Numbered from the stretch's first letter, positions 17,553 through 27,473 are shown. The stretch: 54,353 nucleotides of DNA from Streptomyces sp. E2N166 (GCF_003671715.1 NZ_RAIF01000020.1:129275-183627), one strand, 5' to 3'. Notes: a model not told the origin generated them from the sequence alone. Made by a program: numbers and translations.

Positions 17553-18422
17553 GTGACCTCAGCGACCCGACAGCCCGAGCCCCCGGCCGCCGCCACCCGC
17601 CCGCGGCTCATCGCCACCGACCTCGACGGCACCCTGCTGCGCGACGACAAGTCGGTCTCACCGCGCACGGTCGCCGCGCTGGCCGCCGCCGAGAAGGCGG
17701 GCATCGAGGTCTTCTTCGTCACCGGCCGCCCCGCCCGCTGGATGGACGTCGTCAGCGCCCACGTCCACGGTCACGGCCTCGCCATCTGCGGCAACGGCGC
17801 CGCCGTGGTCGACCTGCACGGCGGCCCCGGCGCCCACCGGTTCGTGAAGGTCCGGGAGCTGGCCCGGAACAACGCGCTGGACGCCGTACGACTGCTGCGC
17901 GAGGCGGCGCCCGGCACGGTGTACGCGGTCGAGCAGACGTACGGCTTCCACCAGGAGCCGGCGTATCCGAAAATGCACATGGAGGTCCCCGACGACCTCC
18001 TGCCCGCCGAGGAGATCCTGGCCCCGGGCGGTCGCGCCGCCGCCGAGCCAGTACTCAAGATCCTCGCCTTCCATCCCGAGCTGGACCCCGACGGCTTTCT
18101 CACGCTGGCCCGCCTCGCCATCGGCGACCGTGCCAACGTCACCCGCTCCAGCCCCAGCGCCCTGCTGGAGATCAGCGGGCCAGATGTGTCCAAGGCCAGC
18201 ACGCTCGCCCTGTGCTGCGCCGAGCGCGGTATCTCCCACGAGGAGGTCGTCGCCTTCGGTGACATGCCGAACGACGTGGAGATGCTCACCTGGGCGGGGC
18301 GGTCGTACGCCATGGGCAACGCGCACCCGGACGTGATCGCCGCCGCTTCGGGGCGGACGGTGGCCAACAACGACGACGGGGTGGCGGTCGTGATCGAGCG
18401 GATGCTGACGGACCTGTCCTAG
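17553..18422 (+). CDS. Cof-type HAD-superfamily phosphatase
   Basis: 289-aa HAD IIB hydrolase with motif [11 protein letters not shown], motif II Thr in FVTGRPARW, Lys in VSKASTLAL and motif [13 protein letters not shown]. Start choice: GTG 17553, because GACAAT (17541-17546) sits 6 nt upstream in the leaderless position; ATG 17535 is in frame but would lie upstream of that -10. It resembles the HAD gene next to serS. Its 3' end converges with the M23 peptidase gene 12 bp away. Substrate unknown, likely a small phosphometabolite. Confidence 0.86.
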   Translation: MTSATRQPEPPAAATRPRLIATDLDGTLLRDDKSVSPRTVAALAAAEKAGIEVFFVTGRPARWMDVVSAHVHGHGLAICGNGAAVVDLHGGPGAHRFVKVRELARNNALDAVRLLREAAPGTVYAVEQTYGFHQEPAYPKMHMEVPDDLLPAEEILAPGGRAAAEPVLKILAFHPELDPDGFLTLARLAIGDRANVTRSSPSALLEISGPDVSKASTLALCCAERGISHEEVVAFGDMPNDVEMLTWAGRSYAMGNAHPDVIAAASGRTVANNDDGVAVVIERMLTDLS

Positions 18423-18434
18423 CGGCCGGCGCCG

Positions 18435-19484
18435 TCAGAGCGGCACACCGCGTTGTGACAGCCATGGCACCGGGTCCAGCCCCGAGCCCATTTCCGGGGT
18501 GACCCGTACCTCGAAGTGCAGATGCGGTCCGGTGGAGTTGCCGGTGCTGCCCGACTGTCCGACCCACTGGCCGGGACGGACCCGGTCGCCCTGGTCGACG
18601 GCGACAGCGGCGAGATGGGCGTACTGCGTGTAGTAGCCGCCCGCGTGCTGGACCACGACCTGGATGCCGAAGGCGCCACCGCACGACACCTTCACCACCC
18701 GACCCGTGCCGACCGACCGCACCGGTGTGCCGACCGGCACCGCGAAGTCCTGGCCGGTGTGCCGGTTCGCCCACCGGCTCCCGCCGCTGCCGAAGGACGC
18801 CGACAGCTCGTACGTCTCCACCGGGGCCACCCAGGGACGGCTGGAGCGCCCGCCCGGCTGGTCGAGGCGGACCGCGCCGGGACACGAGCCGGCCGCGACG
18901 GAGGCGTCCGCCTGCCCCTCCAGCCGCGACCGCGCCGCCTGGAGCTTGCCCTCGATCTTCTTCTTCAGCTCCGCCAGACCGGCGTTGCGCTCCTCCAACG
19001 CCTGCCAGGTCGCCTGCGCCTTGGCCTCGTCGGCGGCGAGGCGGGCCTCGGCCCGCAGGCTCTTGCCGATGGCGTTGTTGACAGCCAGATCCGCGCGTGA
19101 GAGCGCTCGCTGACCTCGCATCAGTTCGTCGTGGTCCTCCGCGAGGATCATCTGCGCGGTGAGCGGGAGACCGCCGCCGCTGCGGTACTGGGCGCGGGCG
19201 ATCCGGCCCAGGTCTTCGTGCATGGCGTCGATCTTCTGCCGTTGCCGGTCGAGACGCTTCTCGTATTCGAGGGCCTTCGACCGCTGCGCCTCGGCCTCGC
19301 GCCGTCCCTCCTCGTACTGCTGGGTGGCCCTGCCCGCGTCCTCGTACAGCCGCGCCACCTGCGCACCGAGAGCGGAGCCGGAGCCGCCGTCCTCGTCCAT
19401 GGCGTCGGTGGGGCGGGCCGCGAGCACGGCGAGCGCGCACAGCAACACCGATACGAGCAGCGGATGGCGGCGAGGTGAGCGCAT
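18435..19484 (-). CDS. Secreted M23 family metallopeptidase
   Basis: 349-aa exported cell-wall hydrolase candidate. A signal peptide (MRSPRRHPLLVSVLLCALAV) precedes a long coiled coil (about 40-190, rich in Glu/Arg/Ala/Gln heptads), typical of EnvC/NlpD-like or hyphal peptidases. The C-terminal LytM domain (about 225-345) keeps the zinc motifs HTGQD and HLH in GPHLHFEV, so it should be active endopeptidase. A likely role is peptidoglycan remodelling during hyphal growth or sporulation. It starts at ATG 19484. The HK gene lies upstream on the same strand (122 bp gap). Confidence 0.9.
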   Translation of the reverse strand: MRSPRRHPLLVSVLLCALAVLAARPTDAMDEDGGSGSALGAQVARLYEDAGRATQQYEEGRREAEAQRSKALEYEKRLDRQRQKIDAMHEDLGRIARAQYRSGGGLPLTAQMILAEDHDELMRGQRALSRADLAVNNAIGKSLRAEARLAADEAKAQATWQALEERNAGLAELKKKIEGKLQAARSRLEGQADASVAAGSCPGAVRLDQPGGRSSRPWVAPVETYELSASFGSGGSRWANRHTGQDFAVPVGTPVRSVGTGRVVKVSCGGAFGIQVVVQHAGGYYTQYAHLAAVAVDQGDRVRPGQWVGQSGSTGNSTGPHLHFEVRVTPEMGSGLDPVPWLSQRGVPL

Positions 19485-19606
19485 GTCAGCGATCGTGGAC
19501 CGAACAGGGGCACACGGTCTTGTTCAGGTCGTACGAGCGGGCTACCGATTGCTGCACTCGGCTCATTGCGGCTGCTGCACATGGGGCTACACCGCATCGG
19601 CAGACC

Positions 19607-21289
19607 TCAGTACGGTGCTTCCCACAGCACCGTCGTGCCGGCGCCGTCCGCGCCGATGCCCGGCCCGAGCCGACTGGCGCCGCCGACGGTCTCGGCTCGG
19701 CGCTCGAGGTTGTGCAGGCCGCTGCGCCGACCGCCCTCGGGGATGCCGACGCCGTCGTCCGCGACGGTCAGCCGCACGCCCCGTCGGCCGTCCGCCAGAG
19801 TCGCCGTCGCGTCGACGACCACTTCGATCCGGGTGGCGTGGGCGTGCCGGAAGGCGTTGGACAGCGTCTCGCGCAGCGCGGCGATAAGGTTCTTGCCGGT
19901 CAGCTCGCCGACGGCGGCGTCCACCGGGCCGGCGAAGCGGCACGAGGGCGTGAAACCGAGCGGGACCGCGGCCATGGTGATCTCGCGCAGCACACGGGTG
20001 CGCAGCCCCATGGGCGCCTCTGCCGACTGCCGCAGCGCGAAGATCGCCGAGCGGATCTCCTGGATGGTGACGTCGAGTTCGTCGACGGCCCCGCCCACAC
20101 CGTCGCGCACCTCGGGGACGACCGACCTGCGTTGGGCGCTCTCCAGCATCATCCCCGTGGCGAACAGCCGCTGAATGACGAGGTCGTGCAGGTCCCGGGC
20201 GATGCGGTCGCGGTCCTCGTACACCGCGAGCCGCTCCCGGTCGCGCTGGGCGTCGGCCATCATCAGCGCCAGCGCGGCCTGCGCGGCGAACCGGTCGCCG
20301 AGTGCGCGTTCCGCCCTGGTGAACGGGCGATCCCCCCGGGCGCGGGGCATGACGAGGCTCCCGAGGACCCGCCCGTCACGGCACAGGGGCAGCAGCATGA
20401 CCGGACCGTAGGCGCGCACCGGTCCGGCCTCCAGGCGCGGGTCGGTGGCGGCGTCGTCCACGAACAGGGCTCGCCCCGCGAGTAGTTCGGCGACGATGCC
20501 GTTGTCCGGCGGGATGACCCTGCCCAGGTCGTTCGTGGGATGCTCCGCTGCGACGGCCGCGATCTCCAGGCCGCCCCCGTCGGCCGGCAGCAGCACGATT
20601 CCGGCGGCCGCTCCGGAGAGCCGGCGGGCCTGTTCGGCGACGACCTGGAGGGCGTCGTCGATGTCGCCGCCGGACAGCAGCGCGGTGGTCACGGCGACCG
20701 ACCCGTCGATCCATCGCTCCCGCTGCCGGGCGGCCTCGTACAGACGCGCGTTGCCGATGGCGATGCCGGCCTCCGTGGCCAGGACGCGGACCACGGCGAG
20801 GTCGTAGTCGTTGAACGGCTCATCCGCGCGTTTGTCCGTCACATAGAGGTTGCCGAAGATCTCGTCCTGCACGCGGATGGGGACACCGAGGAAGGTGCGC
20901 ATCGGCGGGTGATGCTCGGGGAAACCGCACGAGCGCGCGTCGTCGCTCAGGTCCGTGAGCCGGACCGGCTCCGGGTCTCGGATGAGGGCGCCCAACAGGC
21001 CCTTGCGGCCGTCGGGCAGGTGGCCGATGCGTCGGACGGTCGCCTCGTCGACGCCGTGGTGCACGAAGTCGGCGAGGCCGTCGCCGTCCTCGGCCGCGAC
21101 GCCGATGGCCGCGTACCGGGCGCTTGCCAGGTCGGCCGCCGTCTCGCAGATCCGGTTCAGCGTGGAGTGCAGCTCCAGTCCGCTGCCGACGGACCGCATC
21201 GCGTCCAGCAGTTTCGGTACCCGTGCCAGGAGCTCGGCCGATACCCCCTCGCGGTGCGGCGGGGGGCCGGGATGCGGTACTGGAGGCAT
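19607..21289 (-). CDS. GAF-domain sensor histidine kinase (NarL-type, DevS-like)
   Basis: 560-aa soluble kinase. Two GAF domains (about 40-185 and 205-345) precede a HisKA_3 dimerisation domain with phospho-acceptor His368 (RDRIARDLHDLVIQRLF) and a HATPase_c domain with the N box ALRETLSNAFRHAHAT and G boxes VADDGVGIPEG and GLHNLERR. It has no TM segments, so it senses a cytoplasmic or diffusible signal; relatives such as DevS/DosS bind heme in the first GAF and sense redox or gas, but I cannot confirm a heme ligand here. No response regulator is adjacent, so it is unpaired. TAGGCT sits 6 nt upstream of the ATG (21296-21301), which indicates a leaderless mRNA. It lies beside the cytochrome bd operon. 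Confidence 0.9.
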   Translation of the reverse strand: MPPVPHPGPPPHREGVSAELLARVPKLLDAMRSVGSGLELHSTLNRICETAADLASARYAAIGVAAEDGDGLADFVHHGVDEATVRRIGHLPDGRKGLLGALIRDPEPVRLTDLSDDARSCGFPEHHPPMRTFLGVPIRVQDEIFGNLYVTDKRADEPFNDYDLAVVRVLATEAGIAIGNARLYEAARQRERWIDGSVAVTTALLSGGDIDDALQVVAEQARRLSGAAAGIVLLPADGGGLEIAAVAAEHPTNDLGRVIPPDNGIVAELLAGRALFVDDAATDPRLEAGPVRAYGPVMLLPLCRDGRVLGSLVMPRARGDRPFTRAERALGDRFAAQAALALMMADAQRDRERLAVYEDRDRIARDLHDLVIQRLFATGMMLESAQRRSVVPEVRDGVGGAVDELDVTIQEIRSAIFALRQSAEAPMGLRTRVLREITMAAVPLGFTPSCRFAGPVDAAVGELTGKNLIAALRETLSNAFRHAHATRIEVVVDATATLADGRRGVRLTVADDGVGIPEGGRRSGLHNLERRAETVGGASRLGPGIGADGAGTTVLWEAPY

Positions 21290-21369
21290 GACCCGAGCCT
21301 AATGAGACCCTTTTGTTCAGGAAAGTCGGATTCGCTGAGAATTTCGTCGGCCTCGCCGAGGTCTGCCGT

Positions 21370-24300
21370 TCAGTGGGCTCCCACCAGCAGCTCCGCCGCG
21401 GCCTCCCGCTCCGCCATCGCCCGCAGCGGCCCCGGCACCGCGGCCAGCTCCGGGTACGTCCCCCGCTGCGCGACCCGGCCCTCGCTCAGGACGATCACCT
21501 CGTCCACGGCCTCCAGACCTGCCAGCCTGTGCGTGATCAGCAAAGTGGTACGCCCCTCGGTGGCGGCCAGCAGATCGCCGGTGAGCGCGTCGGCGGTCGG
21601 CAGGTCGAGGTGCTCCGCAGGCTCGTCGAGTACGAGGACGGGGAAGTCGGCGAGCAGCGCCCGGGCGAGCGCGAGCCGCTGCCGCTGCCCGCCGGACAAC
21701 CGTGCCCCGTGCTCACCGACCAGCGTGTCGAGGCCGTCGGGCAGGCTGTCTGCCCACTCCAGCAGCCGGGCCCGGCCGAGCACGTCGCGCAGCTCGTCCT
21801 CGGTGGCGTCCTTCCTGGCCAGGAGCAGGTTCTCGCGCACCGAGCTGTCGAAGAGGTGCGCGTCCTGCGCGCACAGCCCGACCAGGCGCCGTACGTCGTC
21901 GCCGGCCAGGGCGTAGGCGTCCACGCCGGCCAGCGTGTAGGAACCCGCGTCCGCGTCGAGGAACCGCAGCAGCACCTGGGCCAGCGTCGTCTTGCCGGAC
22001 CCGGAGGGGCCGACCACGGCGATACGCCGGCCCTCCGCCAGAGTCAGGTCCAGCCCCGCCAGGGCATCCCGGTCCTGCCCGGCGTGGCGCGCGGCCAGCC
22101 CCTTGAGGACTACGGGGAACGGCGACGCGGGCGCCTGCCGGGGCGTCTCCGGCTCCCGTACGGGCTCGGATGCGTCGAGCACCTCGTACACCCGCTCCGC
22201 GCTCCTGTGCACGCGCTGCCGGTACTGCACGGCCAGTGGCAGCCCGAGTACGGCCTCGAAGGCGGCCAGCGGAGTGAGCACGACGACGGCCATGGCCACG
22301 CCGGCGAGCCGGCCGTCGGCGACCGCCTGGATCCCGACGAGGGCGGCCCCGGTTACGGTCAGGCCGGAGATCAGCGCGGTGAGCCCGTCGCCCAGCGCGG
22401 TGGCAGTGGCGGCACGCGAGGCGATCCGGGTGAGCGTGCCGTCGGCTCGGCGCGCCTGGGCGCCCCGCGCGGGCAGAGCACCGGCGACGGTCAGCTCGGC
22501 GGTGCCGGTGAGCAGATCGGTCACCCGGGTGGCGAGCAGGCCTCGGGCGGGGGCGAGCCTGCGCTCGGCCCGCCGTGCCACCGCGCCGGTGACGAGCGGG
22601 ACCCCGACTCCGGCCGCCAGCAGACCGACCACGAGCACGACTCCGGCCTCCGGCAGCAGCCAGGCCGTGAAGCCGACCGACGCGGCGGAGACGACGACTG
22701 CGGACGCGGCGGGCAGCAGCCACCGCAGCCAGTAGTCCTGCAGGGCGTCGACGTCCGCGACGAGCCGGGACAGCAGGTCGCCCCGGCGGCTGCGGCGAAG
22801 CCCCGCGGGTGCCAGCCGCTCGAGACGCCGGTACACGGCGACCCGGGTGTCAGCCAGCATCCGCAGCACGGCGTCGTGCGACACGAGCCGTTCGGCGTAG
22901 CGGAACACGGCCCGCCCGATCCCGAAGGCGCGCGTCGCCGTCACGGCCATCATCAGATACAGCACCGGCGGCTGCTCGGAGGCCCGCGAGATGAGGTACC
23001 CGGAAGTGGCCATCAGACCGACGGCGCTGCCGAGCGCCAGGCTGCTGAGCAACAGCGCGAGGACGAGCGAACCGCTCCGGGCGCCGGACATCGCCCGCAC
23101 CCGGGCGAGGACGCCTCCCCCGGCGGGCGTCGAGGGAGCCGCGCCCTGCGGGGGAACCACAGCAGTGGCTCCGACTACCTCGTCGAGGGGGCGGGCAGCG
23201 GGCGCCACGGAAGTGCCGTCGACCGCGGCGACGGGCGTCGGCTCCTCCAGTCGCACCACCCGGTCGGCCACCTCCAGCAGCGCCGGGCGGTGCACCACCA
23301 GCAGCACCGTCCGCCCCTCCGCAAGCCTTCGCACGGCGGCCACGACCTCGGCCTCCGTCGCCCCGTCCAGGGCGGCCGTCGGCTCGTCGAGCAGCAGTAC
23401 CGGCCGGTCCGCGAGGAACGCCCGGGCCAGCGCCAGCCGTTGCCGCTGCCCGGCGGACAGCCCGGCGCCGTCCTCCCCGAGCACGGTCCCCGCCCCCTCG
23501 GGCAGCGCGTCCACGAACTCCAGCGCGCCCGCATCCCGCAGCGCCCGCTGTACGGCGGTGTCGTCGGCGTCGGGCCGGGCCAGGCGTACGTTCTCGGCGA
23601 TGGTGCCGGCGTACAGGTGCGGGTGCTGAGGCACCCAGGCGACGCGGGCGTGCCACTGTGCCAGGTCGAGGGAGGTGAGATCAGCTCCCCCGATGCGGAC
23701 CCGCCCACCGGCTGGATGCACGAAGCCGAGGAGGGCGTTGAGGAGCGTCGACTTGCCCGCCCCACTCGGACCGACGAGCGCGACCGTCTCCCCGGGCTGG
23801 ACGGTGAAGCTCACGTCCGTCACGGCGGCCGCGGCGCGTCCGGGATAGCGGATGGTCACGCCCTCCACGGACAGCGCGCTGTCCACCGGCAGAGGACCGG
23901 TACCCGAGGCCGGCGCGGGCCGCTCCAGCACCTCGAAGATCTCCTCGGCGGCGGCAAGTCCCTCCGCCGCCGCGTGGTACTGCGCCCCCACCTGCCGCAG
24001 CGGCAGATAGGCCTCGGGCGCCAGCACGAGTACCACCAGGCCGTCGTACAGGGCCATGTCGCCGTGGACGAGCCGCATGCCGATGGTGACGGCGACGAGT
24101 GCCACGGAGAGCGTGGCGAGCAGTTCCAGCGCGAAGGACGACAGGAAGGCGATCCGCAGCGTCCGCATGGTCGCCTGCCGGTATTCGCCGGTGATGCTTT
24201 TGATCGATTCGGCCTGCGCCTTGGCCCGCCCGAAGACCTTCAGCGTCGGCAGCCCGGCGACCACGTCCAGGAAGTGTCCGGAGAGCCGAGACAAGAGCCG

Positions 24301-24879
24301 CCACTGCCGGTCCATCCGGGACTGTGTGGCCCAGCCGATCAACACCATGAAGATCGGGATCAGGGGCAGGGTGCCGACGATGATGGCCGCCGAGACCCAG
24401 TCCTCGGTCACGATGCGGGCCAGCACCGCCACGGGTACGACGACCGCGAGACCCAACTGGGGCAGATAGCGTGAAAAGTAGTCGTCGAGGGCGTCGATTC
24501 CACGGGTGGCCAACGCCACCAGCGACCCGGTCCGCTGCCCGCTCAGCCAACCGGGACCGAGCGTGGTGGCGCGCTCCAGCAGCCGGCTCCGCAGCTCCGA
24601 CTTCACTGCCGCGCTCGCCCGGTGCGCGGCCAGCTCGGTGAGCCAGCCGACCAGCGCACGGCCGCAGGCGACAGCAACCAAGAGCAGCAGGGGAGTACGG
24701 AGTTCGCGGGTTGCCATGCCGTGCTGGAAGGCGCCCACCACCATCTCGGCGATGAGCATCGCCTGTGCGACGAGCAACCCGGCCCCGACGGCACCCAGGA
24801 CGACGACCGCCGTCAGAAAGAACCGGGTGGCGCGGGCGTACCGCAGAAGACGTGGATCGATGGGTTTCACGTGAAACAT
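21370..24879 (-). CDS. cydCD: CydD-CydC fused ABC transporter for cytochrome bd assembly
   Basis: 1169-aa fusion of both halves of the heterodimeric thiol/heme-linked ABC exporter needed to make cytochrome bd. Half one (about 1-565): TM domain, Walker A GPSGAGKST, signature LSAGQRQRLALARAF, Walker B VLLLDEPTAALD. Half two (about 585-1169): TM domain from SLVLALLLSSLALGSAVGL, Walker A GPSGSGKTT, signature LSGGQRQRLALARAL, Walker B VLVLDEPAEHLD. The two-gene form is usual in Gram-negatives; the fusion is the usual actinobacterial form. The first codons (MFHVKP) are made by a perfect parS site. It follows cydB after 63 bp that contain a second parS. Co-regulated with cydA by Rex. Confidence 0.95.
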   Translation of the reverse strand: MFHVKPIDPRLLRYARATRFFLTAVVVLGAVGAGLLVAQAMLIAEMVVGAFQHGMATRELRTPLLLLVAVACGRALVGWLTELAAHRASAAVKSELRSRLLERATTLGPGWLSGQRTGSLVALATRGIDALDDYFSRYLPQLGLAVVVPVAVLARIVTEDWVSAAIIVGTLPLIPIFMVLIGWATQSRMDRQWRLLSRLSGHFLDVVAGLPTLKVFGRAKAQAESIKSITGEYRQATMRTLRIAFLSSFALELLATLSVALVAVTIGMRLVHGDMALYDGLVVLVLAPEAYLPLRQVGAQYHAAAEGLAAAEEIFEVLERPAPASGTGPLPVDSALSVEGVTIRYPGRAAAAVTDVSFTVQPGETVALVGPSGAGKSTLLNALLGFVHPAGGRVRIGGADLTSLDLAQWHARVAWVPQHPHLYAGTIAENVRLARPDADDTAVQRALRDAGALEFVDALPEGAGTVLGEDGAGLSAGQRQRLALARAFLADRPVLLLDEPTAALDGATEAEVVAAVRRLAEGRTVLLVVHRPALLEVADRVVRLEEPTPVAAVDGTSVAPAARPLDEVVGATAVVPPQGAAPSTPAGGGVLARVRAMSGARSGSLVLALLLSSLALGSAVGLMATSGYLISRASEQPPVLYLMMAVTATRAFGIGRAVFRYAERLVSHDAVLRMLADTRVAVYRRLERLAPAGLRRSRRGDLLSRLVADVDALQDYWLRWLLPAASAVVVSAASVGFTAWLLPEAGVVLVVGLLAAGVGVPLVTGAVARRAERRLAPARGLLATRVTDLLTGTAELTVAGALPARGAQARRADGTLTRIASRAATATALGDGLTALISGLTVTGAALVGIQAVADGRLAGVAMAVVVLTPLAAFEAVLGLPLAVQYRQRVHRSAERVYEVLDASEPVREPETPRQAPASPFPVVLKGLAARHAGQDRDALAGLDLTLAEGRRIAVVGPSGSGKTTLAQVLLRFLDADAGSYTLAGVDAYALAGDDVRRLVGLCAQDAHLFDSSVRENLLLARKDATEDELRDVLGRARLLEWADSLPDGLDTLVGEHGARLSGGQRQRLALARALLADFPVLVLDEPAEHLDLPTADALTGDLLAATEGRTTLLITHRLAGLEAVDEVIVLSEGRVAQRGTYPELAAVPGPLRAMAEREAAAELLVGAH
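24864..24877. promoter_or_regulatory. parS site overlapping the cydCD start codon
   Basis: Perfect GTTTCACGTGAAAC. Its last base is the G of the cydCD ATG, and it encodes residues 2-5 (Phe-His-Val-Lys). A ParB complex here would cover the translation start region of the gene. Confidence 0.92.
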
Positions 24880-24900
24880 GCCCTCCCGTCCAGAGGGTGT

Positions 24901-24914
24901 GTTTCACGTGAAAC
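24901..24914. promoter_or_regulatory. parS site between cydB and cydCD
   Basis: Perfect GTTTCACGTGAAAC, 37 bp from the previous parS (centre to centre) in the intergenic gap. A half-site CGTGAAAC follows at 24921-24928. Confidence 0.92.
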
Positions 24915-24942
24915 GAGCCGCGTGAAACACACCCTGCCGGAC

Positions 24943-25947
24943 TCAGTGCGCGGGTTCGGCGATGTGCTGGGTACCGATCCGCTTGCGGAACACCCAGTAC
25001 GTCCAGCCCTGGTAGAGCAGGACGACCGGCGTGGCGACCGCGGCCAGCCAAGTCATGATTTTCAGGGTGTACGGGCTGGACGAGGCGTTGGTGACAGTGA
25101 GGCTCCAGTCCGCGTTGAGCGTGGACGGCATGACGTTCGGGAAGAGCGTCAGGAAGAGCATCGCCACGGCGGCCACGATGGTGACGCCGGACAGCGCGAA
25201 CGACCAGCCCTCGCGGCCGGCCTGGTTGGCCACCAGGGCGACGACCAGGGCGGCGACGGCCACCACGAGGGCGGCCAGGCTCTTGCCGTCCCCGCTGTCG
25301 ACCTGGGTCCAGACCAGGAAGGCGAGAGCCAGGACGGCCGTGACAAGGCCGACGCGCAGCGCGAGGGTCCGTGCCCTTTCGCGGATCTCACCGACGGTCT
25401 TGAGCGCCGTGAACACCGTCCCGTGGAATGTGAACAGCGTCAGAGTGACCAGGCCGCCGAGGAGGGCGTAGGGATTGAGCAGGTCCCAAACGGATCCGAC
25501 GTACTCCAGGTCCCGGTCGATCTTCACGCCGTGCACGATGTTGCCGAAGGCCACGCCCCACAGGAACGCCGGGAGCAGCGAGGTCCAGAAGATCGCGGTC
25601 TCCCAGTTGCGCTGCCAGCGTTCCTCCGGCCGCTTCACGCGGTATTCGAAGGCGACCCCCCGGACGATCAGGCAGACCAGGATGACGAGCAGGGGCAGGT
25701 AGAAGCCGGAGAAGAGAGTGGCGTACCACTCGGGGAAGGCGGCGAAGGTCGCACCGCCGGCCGTGAGCAGCCATACCTCGTTGCCGTCCCACACGGGCCC
25801 GATGGTGTTGATCAGGACCCGCTTCTCGGCCCGGTTCCGGGCGAGCAGCTTGGTGAGCACGCCAACCCCGAAGTCGAAGCCCTCCAGGAAGAAGTAGCCC
25901 GTCCACAGGACGGCGATCAGAACGAACCAGACGTCGTGCAGTTCCAT
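24943..25947 (-). CDS. cydB: Cytochrome bd quinol oxidase subunit II
   Basis: 334-aa integral membrane subunit of cytochrome bd, the high-affinity terminal oxidase used at low oxygen. It starts MELHDVWFVLIAVLWTGYFF and carries the conserved GFDFGVG motif in the first helix, with about nine TM segments. It ends with a short basic/polar tail (FRKRIGTQHIAEPAH). Located 20 bp after cydA and 63 bp before cydCD in one operon. No defects seen. Confidence 0.96.
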   Translation of the reverse strand: MELHDVWFVLIAVLWTGYFFLEGFDFGVGVLTKLLARNRAEKRVLINTIGPVWDGNEVWLLTAGGATFAAFPEWYATLFSGFYLPLLVILVCLIVRGVAFEYRVKRPEERWQRNWETAIFWTSLLPAFLWGVAFGNIVHGVKIDRDLEYVGSVWDLLNPYALLGGLVTLTLFTFHGTVFTALKTVGEIRERARTLALRVGLVTAVLALAFLVWTQVDSGDGKSLAALVVAVAALVVALVANQAGREGWSFALSGVTIVAAVAMLFLTLFPNVMPSTLNADWSLTVTNASSSPYTLKIMTWLAAVATPVVLLYQGWTYWVFRKRIGTQHIAEPAH

Positions 25948-25967
25948 GACTGTGCAGCTCCCTCGGC

Positions 25968-27473
25968 CTAGTACGAGAAGGCCATCGGCTTGTCGGCGTC
26001 ACGGAGGTCGCCGCCGATCTTCGCGGGCGGGTTGAGGTCGGCCTCGGTGAGCTCGGGCGGGCCCGCCTTGACGTACTTGGCGAGCAGTCTGACCTCGATG
26101 ACGGCGAGGATGGCGTAGAGCGTGGTGAAGACGGCCATCGAGATGATGACCTCCGCCTGGGAGACGCCGGGGGAGACCGCGTCGCGGGTCTGCATCACGC
26201 CGTAGACGACCCAGGGCTGCCGGCCCATCTCGGTGAAGATCCAGCCCCAGGAGTTGGCGATCAGCGGGAAGGCCATCGTCCACAGGGCCAGAAGCCAGTA
26301 CAGACGGGTGAGTCTGACGCCGAGCGGCTTGCGCAGCAGCACCAGGTGCGGCACCTCGTCCTCACCGGTTCGCAGAGCGGCCGGCAGCAGGAACCTCTTC
26401 CGCGTCAGCCACAGGCCCAGCAGGCCGAGGGAGAAGGACGCCATCCCGAAGCCGATCATCCACCGGAAGCCCCAGTAGGCGACAGGGACGATGGGCTTGT
26501 AGTCACCGGGGCCGAACTTCTCCTGCAGCGCCTTGTTGGTGTCGTTGATGCCGGGCACGTACGAGTCGAAGTCGCTGTGGGCGAGGAAGGACAGCAGTCC
26601 GGGGATCTCCAGGGCGACCTTGTTGTGGCCCTTGTCCACGTCCCCGTAGGCGAAGACGGAGAACGGCGCCGGCTCTTCGCCGTCCCACAGGGCTTCGGCG
26701 GCTGCCATCTTCATGGGCTGCTGCTCGTACATGACCTTGCCGAGGGTGTCGCCGCTGATCGCGGTGAGCATGCCGCCGACCGCCAGGGTGACCAGGCCGA
26801 GCCGGAGCGACGTTCGCATCACCGGGATGTGCTTCTTGCGCATCAGGTGAAAGGCGGCGATGCCGACCATGAAGGCGCCGCCCGTCAGGAAGGCCGCCGA
26901 GAAGCTGTGGAAGACCTGGTTGAGCGTGGTGTTCTGGGTCAGGACGGCCCAGAAGTCGGTCAGCTCGGCGCGGCCCTTCTCCTCGTTGATGCGGTAGCCG
27001 ACGGGGTGCTGCATCCAGGAGTTGGCCGCCAGGATGAAGTACGCCGACAGCAGGGTGCCGATCGAGACCATCCAGATGCAGGCCAGGTGGATCTTCTTGG
27101 GCAGCTTGTCCCAGCCGAAGATCCACAGACCGATGAAGGTGGACTCGAAGAAGAAGGCGATCAGCGCCTCGAAGGCGAGCGGGGCACCGAAGACATCACC
27201 CACGAAGCGGGAGTAGTCGGACCAGTTCATGCCGAACTGGAACTCCTGCACGATGCCGGTGACGACACCCATGGCGATGTTGATCAGGAAGAGCTTGCCC
27301 CAGAACTTGGTCGCTCTGAGGTACTTCTCCTTCTCGGTACGGACCCAGGCGGTCTGCAGTCCGGCCGTGAGGGCGGCCAGCGAGATCGTCAGCGGGACGA
27401 ACAGGAAGTGGTAGACGGTCGTGATGCCGAACTGCCATCGCGCCAGCGTCTCCGGCGCCAGAGCCATGTCCAC
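25968..27473 (-). CDS. cydA: Cytochrome bd quinol oxidase subunit I
   Basis: 501-aa heme-bearing subunit I. The start is GTG 27473 (VDMALAPETLARWQFGITTVYHF): GGAG lies 9 nt upstream, and relatives also begin with one residue and Asp before the LALAPET block. An ATG two codons later is possible. It has the early His in TTVYHFLFVPLT that ligates heme b595, the FQFGMNWSDYSRFVGDVFG helix-loop, and the short Q-loop form typical of Actinobacteria. It is the first gene of cydA-cydB-cydCD. A perfect Rex operator lies 93 bp upstream of the start, so it should be derepressed when NADH/NAD+ rises at low oxygen. Confidence 0.96.
   Translation of the reverse strand: MDMALAPETLARWQFGITTVYHFLFVPLTISLAALTAGLQTAWVRTEKEKYLRATKFWGKLFLINIAMGVVTGIVQEFQFGMNWSDYSRFVGDVFGAPLAFEALIAFFFESTFIGLWIFGWDKLPKKIHLACIWMVSIGTLLSAYFILAANSWMQHPVGYRINEEKGRAELTDFWAVLTQNTTLNQVFHSFSAAFLTGGAFMVGIAAFHLMRKKHIPVMRTSLRLGLVTLAVGGMLTAISGDTLGKVMYEQQPMKMAAAEALWDGEEPAPFSVFAYGDVDKGHNKVALEIPGLLSFLAHSDFDSYVPGINDTNKALQEKFGPGDYKPIVPVAYWGFRWMIGFGMASFSLGLLGLWLTRKRFLLPAALRTGEDEVPHLVLLRKPLGVRLTRLYWLLALWTMAFPLIANSWGWIFTEMGRQPWVVYGVMQTRDAVSPGVSQAEVIISMAVFTTLYAILAVIEVRLLAKYVKAGPPELTEADLNPPAKIGGDLRDADKPMAFSY

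Noticed and set aside
24915..24930. Third parS next to cydCD
   Set aside because: Only one half (CGTGAAAC) is present; the other half does not match.
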